Below, piece after piece: positions 1-12,346 of a DNA stretch of 64,000 nucleotides; within the stretch, counting starts at the first letter, position 1, and the number at the start of each line of letters is the position of its first letter. Both the position numbers and the translations under genes were made by a program. The DNA is from Metaphire vulgaris. Taxonomy: Eukaryota; Annelida; Clitellata; Crassiclitellata; Megascolecidae. The DNA is taken from positions 2,580,025 to 2,644,024 of the forward strand of contig CM030869.1 of the NCBI GenBank assembly GCA_018105865.1, read 5' to 3'. The notes beneath the pieces are model-generated. The model did no database searches and was not told where the DNA came from. It saw only the letters and a program-made list of their open reading frames with translations.

Positions 1-648
1 CAAGTTGTATATGGAAGTGCAAGGTTATTTTACTAAGCCTCTATATCTCTTATGAATGTGTTTTTAGTACAAATAAACCCATAAAAATATTGAAGTTTCT
101 AAGCTTCTAGAAATCATTAAGATATGTAGATTTCATTGCACGGATTTGTCTGACTTTAATCAAAGAGGCAGGTTAGATTTCATTTTTGGGTTCTTTAGCA
201 CGACAGTTCTGGGAGAACAAGGTTCTATATTATTATTATTACTATTATTATTACTATTTTAATTATTATTATTATTACAGTAATCACTACAATTTGAAGG
301 GGTGGTAATGATTACTATTTTCTTGTTCGATTAATCAGAAAAATTTTAATCGATTAATCAATTTATTTTGATTAAAATAATTACCGTACATATAACTTTT
401 AGCTGATCTCCTTACATTGTCTATTTTGCCGTCTGCAGTTAGCTTTAAAACAAAACAAAAGTGCTTGCTCAGCTCTCCCATTAAATGCTTAACTGCTTTC
501 ATTACTCGCCATTGTTGTTTGAACGAAATAGATATATAGTAAGCTAAGCAGGTATTTAAGTAAATAAGTTAATAAGTTACAAAAATATTAAAATTTAATC
601 TATTAATTAATCTTTAATATCCGCAGCCCTAGTAATTTGTAGTGATAA
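1..648. other. AT-rich non-coding stretch with a probable hAT-like repeat
   Basis: No coding exon is visible. A short (ATT)n tract lies at about 229-278. From about 300 to 380 there are several GATTAATC-type words, and at 620-632 a GCAGCCCTAG end. Both are reminiscent of the TTAATCG-rich hAT repeat seen at 17.58-18.25 kb. I could not delimit an element or find a target duplication. Confidence 0.35.
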
Positions 649-683
649 CTTCATGTGATATGTAAATATTTTGATGCTGATAG

Positions 684-1152
684 GGATGACACTGGGACTG
701 GAAGTCTGATGGCAGAACATCCCGCAGCTGGTGTTGCTGGCAGAGATCATGACGAACCTCTTGGAAATGGAGTAACAAACTTACTTGCTTCAGATGCTGG
801 GCAGATTGCCGGCAACTTGGATTCTTCAAAGGCTCCACAAGAACATGACGTCATCCCAGTTTCAATAGAGCCTTTGCCAAATGAAGATGTCGTGTCGTCA
901 GATTGTGGTGTTGGCGTTGTGTTCGAGAGGAATGAAACTGACAAGTCTCCTAGACAAGTTAGTGATCCATGGCTGTTGGAGACATACTCCACTTTTGCAC
1001 TGAGGCTGACTGAGGAAGCAATTGCGAGAATAACATCTCATACCACTGATCTTCCAAGAAATCCATTCCAGATTGGTAGAGGTGATCTAACCATTGAGCC
1101 TATGGAAATCAATGTACTCCGCCTTGACGGAGCTGAGGAGCTGCTCAACTAA
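684..1152 (+). CDS. Putative 3'-terminal coding exon, unrecognised protein
   Basis: An open frame runs to a TAA stop at 1150-1152. The frame opens only at about 649, so it cannot be a complete gene in this window. A plausible acceptor is ATGCTGATAG at 674-683, preceded by a GTGATAAC branch-like word. That would make this the last exon of a gene lying mainly upstream. The roughly 156 residues are acidic and low in complexity at first. A more ordered tail follows, containing LLETYSTFALRLTEEAIARI, which could form an amphipathic helix loosely like the RII-binding helix of A-kinase anchors. I do not recognise the family. Composition is more codon-like than the surrounding AT-rich DNA. It could also be a fortuitous ORF. 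Confidence 0.45.
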
Positions 1153-1655
1153 CTTCTGTTTTTGTGTGAGCTATCATGACTGTGGAAGATTTTGATCGTC
1201 CACTGTATAGTTTTTGAAACAATTGTTATTAATAATTTTATAGACAATATAAAAATATAATAATGATTAAAATTTTTTATCTTTGGTCTCCATAAGAATA
1301 GTTGTTGTCTTATTAGGTTTGATCGTTTATATTGTTGTAACAGTAACAGTTCTTCTTCATTTATTTCTCCATAATTATTCCACAATTTACATAACGTGTA
1401 AACAAAAAGAACAGGTACATAAGCCTATGTACTTGTCCAATAATAACTTTGTAACAAATCAAATTGAGAAAGAAAGAAATAAATGGTTACTGAAGGGATC
1501 ATGGATCCCGCAAGAAAGTAACCAGTACATATGAAATTTTATAATGATAGCAGACATAAGTTAAGAATTAGTTTAATGATTTGAATTTAAGTAAAAAAAT
1601 ACACATAGCATATAAGTGTCTGTATCAAGGTAGATTAAAGTTAAAATATATGTCT
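1153..1655. other. Non-coding, possible 3' UTR of the upstream exon
   Basis: AT-rich sequence with no recognisable exon or repeat. An AATAAA word occurs at about 1479. If 684-1152 is a terminal exon, this could hold its 3' UTR and polyadenylation signal. Confidence 0.3.
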
Positions 1656-1659
1656 AATC

Positions 1660-2128
1660 CTGTAGAATTATTTGTTTAAGTCTCTTTTAAAACAGTGTTA
1701 GGTTTGGTATATTTTTAATCTGAGTAGGAAGATTGTTCCATGGGTGCTCTAGATAAAATATTTTGGGTAGCAGATTATTTATGTATTTGTACATAAATAT
1801 TGCACTTTGCTGTTTATAAATATTAGTGACATTTAAAATATTTAGATTTTTATAAAGATGACTAGCATTTGAACGTCTGTTTGAAAATGTTATTAACCTA
1901 ATTGCTTTATTTTGTAGAATTTGGATTTTTTTCTGTTAAATATTTATAAGTATGATTCCATATTATATTGCAATAGGTTAAGTACGGATGTATCAGAGTA
2001 AAATATAATTTCAATAAAGTTGTTTTATTTACAAATTTCATGATATGTCTAATGATATTTATGTTTTTAGATATTTTAGAGGCAATCTGATCAGTTTGAT
2101 TTTTCCAACTAAGATTTTGGTCTACCAT
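1660..2128 (-). mobile_element. Non-LTR retrotransposon (LINE) reverse-transcriptase C-terminal fragment
   Basis: Read on the minus strand, one frame from 2128 to about 1915 gives a product with LSWKNQTDQIASKISKNI and IHPYLTYCNIIW. These are the typical thumb and post-palm motifs of LINE reverse transcriptases. A second frame continues with QNKAIRLITFSNRR, MYKYINNLLP and WNNLPTQIKN, the usual C-terminal region of the same protein. The two halves are in different frames and a stop interrupts the tail, so the copy is dead and truncated at its 5' end. The wording resembles CR1/L2/Jockey-type elements, but I cannot place it in a clade. Confidence 0.85.
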
Positions 2129-2592
2129 TACTTGTTACTTGAGGAGTGTGTGTGCTAATTGTGTAATGGTGAGTGTGAAACTGATCTGTAGGAAGAAGCC
2201 AATAGTTCAGCAGAAGATAAAAGCATCTAGGAATGAGAACTGATAGAGTTTGATTCCCAGATTTCATCACTGCCAAGCTTTTTGACTAGCCACTTTACTA
2301 TTCTTTGTAATATGCTAACAGGGTTAGACATTGGGTACATTCTCAGACAGACTTAGTCAAAATAATGAATAAAACAATGAATAGAAAGTTATCATCTGAC
2401 TAGGGAAACTTTTATCTTACACATAGATGGAGCACGTCCCATCTTATACGCTTTTTTATATATTCAAGTTAACTAATGCATTAATATTTTGTTGTGAGTG
2501 TGGGCATAATAGAATGAAATATTTTGTATATTTCTATATTTAATAATGGAGCATATTTTGTTATTGCGCAGGACAATCTGATTTGCCTGTTT

Positions 2593-2992
2593 GGGGCTGT
2601 CCATTAATTACATCAACAATTTAGGGCAATTTTAGACCCCCTCCCCCTTGTCAACAACTGTCAACTTTCAGTTACCCCCCTATAATTACGTCAAAAACTT
2701 TTGACACCTTGCCCCCCAAGATCAATGACAGGTCCCAATAGCAAGATTGTTTTTTTGTGGTGGTGACCATTTTTCCCGTTTTGCTCATCGAGTGTCAAAT
2801 GATCACCTTTATTGCCATGCTTTTTTCCATTGTAATAAGTGTATTCCATGAAATTTCCTATTTTTTGATTATTTGTAAAAAGTGAAATTGTTGATGTCAA
2901 CTTCTCTTGACCCCCTCCCCCTGTCAACAACTGTCAAACTTTTTCAAACCCCCTCCGTCCCTAAATTGTTGACATAATTAATGGACAGCCCC
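2593..2992. mobile_element. MITE with GGGGCTGTCCATTAATTA inverted termini (copy 1)
   Basis: The element begins GGGGCTGTCCATTAATTA and ends with its reverse complement. The termini are followed inward by TCAACAATTTAGGG and by C-rich TTGTCAACAACTGTCAA words. A better-preserved copy lies at 36,884-37,265 and is flanked by TAA on both sides, as for PIF/Harbinger-type elements. Here the flanks are TTT and TTA. The internal sequence has no coding capacity. Confidence 0.8.
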
Positions 2993-3392
2993 TTAGTGGG
3001 AACAGTTGTCTCCGTATCCATATCTCTTACCATAAAATTTGGATACTGTTTGCACAAGGACCCTAAAAGATTCAAAGGCCTCCCTCAGTTGCAGGCCGAT
3101 AATAACAGAGAGTACGTTCGAGTAACTGTAAAGATAATGTCACATGACATGTGCAATTTTATTACACTCAAGAAATCCATTTCATACATCAAAGAAAATC
3201 ATTTTGATAGTTACAAATACTGAATATTCTAGATTTAGATGATGCTGACAAGAATAATAATAGTAATGTACTATTTAAATATAATATATTATATTTTATA
3301 TTTAACATGCTATTAACCAATTGACAATTATCTTCAACAAAGTACATTTATTTTGCTGAAGAATTAAAGCTCTTCCTCCTAACAGCCACATG

Positions 3393-3541
3393 CAGGGATA
3401 TTTTTACACCCCCAATCTGAGACCGACACCCCCCCAATCTGAGCCTGGGATAACCTTTTTTTTGCTTGTCAGGACTTTTTTGGCATGGACCCCCAAAATA
3501 TACTGACAACCCCCAAATTGATAATCCTAGAAATAACCCTG
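3393..3541. mobile_element. hAT-like MITE, family B (CAGGGATATTTTTACACC)
   Basis: Termini are CAGGGATATTTTTACACC on the left and AGAAATAACCCTG on the right. The 8-bp flanks are GCCACATG and GCCACATT (7 of 8 matching), as expected of a hAT target duplication. The inside is C-rich and non-coding. Other copies of this family lie at 48,694, 48,899, 56,241 and 63,745. Confidence 0.85.
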
Positions 3542-4560
3542 GCCACATTGCAGCAAAACCAAGGAAAGCCTGATGAATGTAAGTCCTCACAAATAATGGC
3601 ATTTCTGCGACAAGAGAGCCGTTAGTGACATCTTGTCTCACATTAATTATCTGTAGCATAATTAGCAGAAACTGTACATTATAAACAAAAAAGGAAGAGG
3701 CAATGGGTTGTAATGACAAAGCTTTGAAATGATAAAACAGTAAGCATAAGAAGACCAAAAAAACTCAACAATCAAAATATTCAGGTATTTTAATATCCAA
3801 CTTGTTTAATCTTCATTGTGAACCTAAGCAAAAACTGAAAATTTTTCATCATTGCCATATATATATATATATACATATATATAAATGGATGGAATGCAGA
3901 GGCAATAATACACTTGTACACTCACTACCTGAAAACTGTGCTACTTTCTTAAACCAAACAATTTCATTCTTTTAAACTAGAAATCAAAAAGGTCATTAAA
4001 TCTAACAAATTCATTAATTTTTTAATACATGTATAAGTTGATCTATGTTTTCATGTTGTAGCTTTAGTTATGTTTTTAGTATTTAATGCATACAAGAAAA
4101 CGTTTAACAAGTAGCCCACACTACATTAATAAACTATTCACCTCTAATAATAGCACATCTAATGCCCTATGGTTAATACTCGACCATGTAACGATTGAAT
4201 ACCAGTAACCAAGTATCCTCAGATGCTTCACAATTTCAAGAAATAAGTTCTAAATAAGAAGTTACTTTACTCACATCATATGAATTATACTCACATCATA
4301 TGAATTATAACAAAGACAGAAAATAACCAGTAACAGACAGCAGATATGATACTGCCGCTAGTGAATTTGTCACAATCTAGAAAGATAACTGAAAAATGGG
4401 GTTTTTTCAAACGTCTAATTTTAAACTATCACAAAACTCAATAACATAGGCGAAAAGAATGTACAATAAGTGGTCAGTTGTCTGTAGCAGATGATCCGTT
4501 AACGTGTCTTATTTCAAAAAATGCACAGGGATAGCTAACGGTAGTTTGTGCGTCTTGCGT
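3542..4560. other. Non-coding 3' flank of the TAX1BP1-like gene
   Basis: No exon found. A short (TA)n tract lies at about 3858-3880, and a tandem TCACATCATATGAATTATA duplication at about 4272-4310. The segment next to 4560 is presumably the 3' UTR of the minus-strand gene that stops at 4561. I could not choose a polyadenylation signal with confidence. Confidence 0.4.
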
Positions 4561-4765
4561 TTACATTTCTCTGAAGTGGTCGTTGACGTGCTTTTCGAAC
4601 TTTTTCATCGGATACTTCTCGTCAAACTGCTTTCCGCAGATCGGACACACCGGGCCGTAGTGCGCGTCGATGTGGCCCAGGACTTGGCTTTCCGGAATCT
4701 CGTACGAAAATACGCAGGAGCAAATGGGGCACGTCCTCTGGGGCTCCCCCGGTGCATCCTCAAAC
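4561..4765 (-). CDS. TAX1BP1: TAX1BP1-like exon 16: two C-terminal zinc fingers and stop
   Basis: The acceptor CTGTGTATAG precedes the exon. The split AG+G codon joins exon 15 in phase. The first finger has CPIC and HIDAH, and the second has CPICGKQF and HVNDHF. Both have the C-x2-C...H-x3-H spacing of the ubiquitin-binding zinc fingers that end TAX1BP1. The protein ends HFREM and then TAA. This exon is much more GC-rich than its surroundings. Confidence 0.96.
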
Positions 4766-5912
4766 CTATACACAGAATATTACAAATCCTATAGTGCACC
4801 TATTAAAAATAGGTTATAATTATAACATCCAAACTAGAATTCATTGCCAGCAGCACTTGATAAAACCAACACATTAACATCTTTTAGATCTACTCTTAAG
4901 ATGTACCCGTTTAGATTGCTACCCCTTTATCTCTCAGACCAGGGTTTAATCTAGGCCGTTTCCGGGGGAGAAATTGCCCTTTCTACCCGGAAATTTCAAA
5001 CCCCCCTGGAAATTTTGGAATACTACATCAACTAACAGCAGCCCCCTAGCAGAATTCCCCCCGGCTTTGTCAGTTTCCCCCCGGAGTCCAGGAGTCTAGA
5101 TTAAACACTGTCTCAGACCTTCCAGGCTTGACCTGGCTTTAATTCAGATAAGATTTTATGCACCATTGGCTGATGCCCTAGGCATTATGATAGTGGCTCC
5201 ATAGAAGTCGAAGTTAATTGATTGATTGATTGACAGGCAATCAGCCAGTTTCAGAAGACAAGGGATTCAATTACATTTAGAGAATCAACAATTAAACGAC
5301 AGAAGATCACAAAAACTCTAAGAGTAAAAAAAATAAAAATTGCTAACCTTTCTCCATCAACATTTGCAACAGCAGACTGACTGCTTAGGATCGCATCCTT
5401 GGCTTCTGTGGCAGCACCATCAACCGCTAGGTTGGACATTCCAGTCGCATTGCAAGAGTTATCTTTAGAAGCATACCAAAATAAAAACATGCACATATAT
5501 GTATATACATCAGGTTTGTACTCATTACTTAATATACAGTTATCTTATCAGAGTGTTCAACTGATCAGTGGCAGTTCCACGATTTCTTGGTGGTGGGATG
5601 AAATGAATTCATAGGAAGTTGGTGATGGGGAATGAAAAGAGAGGGAAAATCAATAAACTTTGCCGAAAAAGAAAAAGGCTGACAATTTTTCCTGAATTTT
5701 ACTAGACTTACCGAAAAATAGGTTGACAAGCAAAAAAGGTCACCCGTAGTTTTTCCCCTGTCATTTTACTTAACTTTTACCCAAAAATAGTTTGACAAGC
5801 AAAAAAAAGTCCGGTGGGGGGATGCACCCCACTCATCTCCTACATGGAATCGCCACTGATATTGACGATTACTTTGTAAATTTCCTTGTTTTGCTTCCAA
5901 TCGTACTATAAC

Positions 5913-5949
<37 letters not shown>

Positions 5950-6624
5950 TTCATTATCATCATTAACCATGGGCTCATTGCCCATTGGTGTATAATGCCA
6001 TCTCCACAGTTTTCTACCATTCTTTCCCGTTCATTGCTCTGCAACTCAGATCCTGATACACCATTCTTCAATATCATCACACCATTCCCTGTGTGGTCTT
6101 CCTTTCTTATCGGCACCCTCCAATAGCAATAAAGGCTCATCCATATAGTACGTACACAAAAAAGGCATATTTTCAACCCCCTTCCCCCGTTTCACACAGC
6201 GTACATAGAAAATCTACAAAAAAACAACCCCCTCCTTCCTCGGTGCGTACATACTATATGGATGGACCCTAATTTGCATCGTATTAAAGCGTGCAGTAGC
6301 AATGCTGTGGTGTATCTAAATATGCACAAAGATTTAACATACATACCATGTCCAGATGCAACTGGTAGAACCTTCACCTTGGCTGGCTGCATCGGTGCCG
6401 GCAGTGGTCTCAAAGGAACTGGCATCATTCCATCCGATCCACAGCCATCCACGACATCGAATGTCTCCAGTGAGTTCACTGTTCGCAGAGGAACATCATC
6501 ATGCAAAGGTTTCTGCAGAGTTTGATTCTGAAAATTAAAACAGAGACAATCATCAATTGTTAAGCAAAGCAAGCTCAAAGATTCAAGACTGGACATATTC
6601 AAGCATCAAAATAATAGCAATAAC

Positions 6625-6662
<38 letters not shown>

Positions 6663-6691
6663 CAACAACAATAATAAGAAACTTGAGAATA

Positions 6692-6726
<35 letters not shown>

Positions 6727-6802
6727 AATGATAACAACAGAGTTTAAATTAGTATTCAGTGGGGATGTGCACATACGTGTGAAAACCACTATGAACATGG
6801 GT

Positions 6803-6853
<51 letters not shown>

Positions 6854-7363
6854 CAATGATGAGTAAATATTAGAATAATAATTTTGTTTCTACCATAATA
6901 ATAATAATAATACTTGTATTTTCTACAGTTTTGAGAGCATTATTTAATTTGTTCTGAATCATACTTTATACATAAAATACAAATGAAACAATAAATAAAT
7001 TCATAAATAGTACTACTAATAACAAGCACATAAATACTGATAATTATTAAGAGATAAATACTACTGATAATAAAAAGATAAAAGGTAACAGATATAAAAT
7101 AATTATCATAAATGCAACTGACAATGAAACAAAAACAAAAAAAATCTTTTAATGGAAAAATATAGCAAATGCAAAATTAATGCTACTTACTTGGAAGTCC
7201 AATGGCAATGGAATATCACAAACCTTGGGAAGTTCAGAAGTGCAGGGCATTTCATGATACTAAAGGCAAAAAAGAATTTCAAGTTACTAAAACAAATAAT
7301 GTGAAATAAAATCATATTCACACTTTTCACAAGTAACACAAGATATTACTGTATGCATGAAAA

Positions 7364-7401
<38 letters not shown>

Positions 7402-10400
7402 GAAACCAGTGCATGAACATGGGTTATACAGAAGCAGAGAGCATATAACAAAATACAGTGCTTCCTCTTGGTCAAACATGGATACAAACCACAAGTGTAT
7501 GTGTGTGCATGTGTGTGTGCATGCAAAAAGTAGCTATACAGTACCATGAATTCAAGGCAAAGGCTTATTTATTAACCCCTTAACTGGGGATCCCGGATAT
7601 ATCCGTCCATTTTACATTGAGTTACAGTTAAATACACGGTTAAGGGGTTAAGTGCTTGCCAATACATGTGCCTCATTGTTCAGAGATAACTTATTGCAAT
7701 CGCTATACCAGGCAACTGAAATAAATCATATTTAATTTTTTAATAATATGCGTACAGCAATCGAAAGACCCACAAATATTGTTTTTTTTTTCCATAGTGA
7801 TTTACATTGAAGTCAGCAGATGTGCCTTTCACAACAAACTTAATGGCCAGAAGTCATTCTGATTCTAACCCAAGATTTTCCTACACATTGACCTTGTGCT
7901 GTAAAGCATCAGTTACATTTGCAACACACAGGAGAGGCACACTGACAGAGTGAGATCTAGTTCTGCATTTCATTGGAGCCCCTCCAAGGGTTCATCCATA
8001 TAGTACGCACACAAAAAGTCATATTTTCACCCCCACAGCCCCTGTTGCACATAGCGTACATAGGAAAATCTCCAAAATCCGAACCCCCCCTCAGTGCATA
8101 GGTACTATATGGATGGACCCTAGTGCTGACTCAGCCTTACTCACCAGAGGGCAGTGATAAAAAGAGAAGCACTGAGCTATTATAATTCAACCACAAAACA
8201 ATCAATAAACTGATTGAAGGAAACAGCACAAACTGCTCAAATAAGTGATACCAAAACTGCAATCATAATCACTACCTGCGCCTGCAAAACTGTTTAGATA
8301 AAGAAATGATAGATGAGTCGACCTTAATCCCATCCTCCTTCATCAGTTCTGTAGCGAAATCTCCTTCGGCCAATTTTCGCGTCAGTTCCTCGTTCGCGCG
8401 TTTCTGGTCGACGTACAGCTTCTTGTATTTCTCCGCTTTTTCACGGCTTCTCTGAAGCGCGATCTTGAAGTACTGCAGGTCCTGCTGAGTTCGTTCCGAG
8501 GTCTCGGAAATCTCTACAGCAAACACGATTCTCCGCATCATAAAATGCCATCGTTACAAAGCCATAGGCAGACCATTCTCCATTTAAAAATAGAGCTTTG
8601 TTATAACAGGTTCGGTTATAACGTATACTCTGTCATAACGTATCCTCGGTTATAAAGTACCACAATGTACGGTCCTGTGTGATGCGATACTGTATTGGAT
8701 GGTATTGGATATAACGTACCTTGGATATTACTAATTTTTACAGACCTGCTAGTAACGCTGTAATGAAGTTCTACTGTAAATCTAATGCATAAAAACACTT
8801 AATTTACAAAATTACACACCTGTCAATGTATTCTAGAATAACAGAAACCAATATGACCTGCAAATCTTCTGTACCTCTAGTCTGAAAAATTAATTCTTAC
8901 CAGATCTAGATGGAACAAGAACAGTGCCTTTCTCTGACGACTCTTTATTATCCAAATTTGCAGCTGCTAATAACAAACAACACATAAGTTGGCTATGGGT
9001 TTGCATTAGAAGAACAAAGATGCCACAACAGGATTTGCTGTTTGCCAGATATGGGTCCTCAAATTGAGAATTTGAAACTATTAGACCACAACCAAAGACA
9101 TAATTTTGTGCAAAAACAATTATATATGTGAAAAACATTGACTCTAGTTTTGATTTGCATAAGGAACCATGGTGTCTGAAAGGTGAAGGTTCACCCATAC
9201 CCGAGTTCAATCGTTGGGCCCGGCACTGATCTCCAGTTTCAGGCAGCAATGCAGGTGGCTTGCACCATTAATCTAAAGTAGTTTGCCATTGTTTTTTCCA
9301 GACCCGCGTTTTACCTTTGCAGCCAAGCTGCTACTCATCTACCACTGCCCTAAAGGCAAATGAAGGCTGAGTCAACCTTAGGGGCTCCTGCGGGAATCGA
9401 ACCCATTCCATGAGCATACCACTCTAGCGTGTTATCCATCCGCCATCTTAGGCAATGGATTATGCAATACTGTAGCTGTAAACATAATTTACAACCACTC
9501 AGTAGTCCTGCATTCAATAACCAACCACAAGCACAAAAATCACATTGTAAAATTAGATGAACACACCAAACAAGCACTTTCAATTAGCTCACGTAAAAAA
9601 CTGGCATTTTACACATACACTATATCTGTCTGTCTGTCTGTCAGCCTGTCTGTCAGCCTGTCTGTCTGTCTATCCATCTACTTATTTCAAACTACGTATC
9701 AATCAATTAACCTAAGTCCCTTTCTAGGACATTACGAGATCAACCTGTCTCTCGTGCCGTCTTTTTGAATAGGCTTAAGACGCACTTTTTCAATCTGACA
9801 TTTGACTCGGCAATAGCGGCGCATTTGTAAAAATAGCGCCTGAAATTTCAGTATCTATCTATCTATTTATATATGTATCAAACTTTTCTGGCCAATTACA
9901 TTTTATTCCAAGCTACAAAACAAATCAAGATAATTTAAGCAAGTAATGACTCCAGACGTGTACAGGGTGGTGCAAAAAACCCGAACTATATTAAATGCAA
10001 ACCTAAATGTGACTAGTCTGGTTTTTTTGGCACCACCCTGTATATAACCATAGACTGCCCAGATGAAAGCAAGTAACAGAGATTCAGTTAAATAACAAAT
10101 TAAATAACAGTCCTAACAAAACTAGATACAGTTTTAAACTCACATGAACTTAGTTTCTGCTGCTTCAACAGTCGACTCTCCAGCATTTCACATTCGACGT
10201 ACTTCTCCTTGTATGCCTCTTCGGCCATCTGAAGTCGTTCTTTCATCTGCTCCACTTCAGTTTTCTGGTCTTCCACGTTCTTCACCAACTCTTGCTGGAA
10301 TACATCACAGGAAATTTATCTTCAAATATCACAATATAAAGCCGAGTAGATGCAAAAGGTTTTGATTATGACATAGAATAAAACTATGAAAACAATATTT

Positions 10401-10820
10401 AATTTGCATCAAAACCAAATGAAGACTCGTTCAAATATCACAATATGGCTTATTCAAAATTATTTAATTTGCATCACAAAAAGATGAAGACTCACGATGA
10501 TTTATAAAGATTATAAAGAGATTAGGATGATGGCAATGCATTTTGATAATCGAAGAACTTAATTACAACATGTGGATTGTTTTGACATTGTATATTGCAA
10601 ATTGTGTTTGTTCTGTTTGTAGAATCAAGGATAGCAGCTGTAGCGAACAAACAGAAGTTGGAATAAAGGAATGTAGCCAGGATTTCCGAAGAGGGGTTTG
10701 AAAAATTTTCGTCGATAACCGTTGCCCCAAAAATAAAAATTGGTTTTGGCAAATGAGATTGGCTTTCAACACAGGAGAAATCCTACTAAACCACTTAAAA
10801 CCCAGTTATTATTACTAATA

Positions 10821-10873
<53 letters not shown>

Positions 10874-11141
10874 GCACTAGTGTTCAAAATCCTTACCATC
10901 TGAAAAGTGAATTCTCAAGAGATCTTTGGTTGGCCTCAAACTTTTTCGTCATTTTCAAGTAGCGCTCCTTCAGCGTTACGTGCGCCATCTCGAGGGCGTA
11001 AAGCGAACCTTCAACCTCTGACTTTTGCCTATTCACCTTTTCATCAAGAAGTTCCTGCAGCTTCATCACTTCCTTGCACAACTCTTCCTTTTCCTGAAAA
11101 AAGACTCCACATTTTGGCTTTTCTCAAAGCAAAACCCTGGC

Positions 11142-11191
<50 letters not shown>

Positions 11192-11205
11192 AAATAATAA
11201 TATGA

Positions 11206-11293
<88 letters not shown>

Positions 11294-11394
11294 GTTTTCT
11301 TTGTCTATTACTCTGGCATCAAAGAAATTTTGCTTGTGCCTCTCAACTAGTTTCTACTAAAAATTTTTGTCATTACATCGAGTACAAGTATAAT

Positions 11395-11434
<40 letters not shown>

Positions 11435-12082
11435 TTTCACTTTCACTAATCCAAATGACACTTGACTGCTATCAACAGGCACAGTCTTCATAAATACAAT
11501 GGAGGGCAGATATCTTGAACTTTCAGTGGGTCTTTTGTGAATGCTGCTATTGGACAGTCAGGAAGTGCATATCATCCTCTGGGTCACTAATATTCAAAAT
11601 CAATGATTGGGCAGGAATTCACAATGCCTAAGAATATATGGCGGTGCAATATAATTGAAATTTTAACTGTCCTGTCTTGTACCCGGCAAAAATCCTAATG
11701 CAGCAGTTACCTTGGTTACAAAGTCGAGCTTCTCTTGCACGGCATTCCTCTCCTTATTCAAGTGACTGATCTCCGCACTAAGGCTCTGCTGGGTCAATGC
11801 AAGAGACTTCCGAGTCGAATCTGTCGCCAGTTTGGCTGCCTGTAAAAGCAAACGGAAATAACCACAGCTAACCAAATGAATGAATCAATCAATGAATGAA
11901 TGAATGAATGAATGAATGAATGAATCAATGAATCAATAAATCAATGAATCAATAAATCAATGAATGAATCAATGAATGAATCAATGAATGAATCAATGAA
12001 TGAATCAATGAATCAATGAATGAATGAATCAATGAATCAATCAATGAATGAATCAATGAATGAATCAATCAATGAATCAATG

Positions 12083-12113
<31 letters not shown>

Positions 12114-12298
12114 AAGCTTCTATGGCGCCACTATCATGATAGAAGATTTAGATAAGATAATCCATTTAGATAAGATAATCAATCAATTTGAGAAGCTACT
12201 AAAGACACACTTATTTAACATATCTTATAAGTGACTCCTTTGTAAAGCGCTCTTGGCAATTGCTCCAGTTATGCTACTGCGCTAAATAAATTGTCGCA

Positions 12299-12346
<48 letters not shown>

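Noticed and set aside
2981..3223. 80-codon + strand ORF
   Set aside because: It begins inside a MITE end and shows no splice sites, domain or codon bias.
8890..9249. 119-codon minus-strand ORF
   Set aside because: Only 8,901-8,966 is a real exon. The remainder is an intron and SINE read-through.
11880..12112. CRISPR-like direct repeats
   Set aside because: Tetranucleotide arrays without unique spacers, in a eukaryotic genome. The 50-kb minisatellite was rejected for the same reason.
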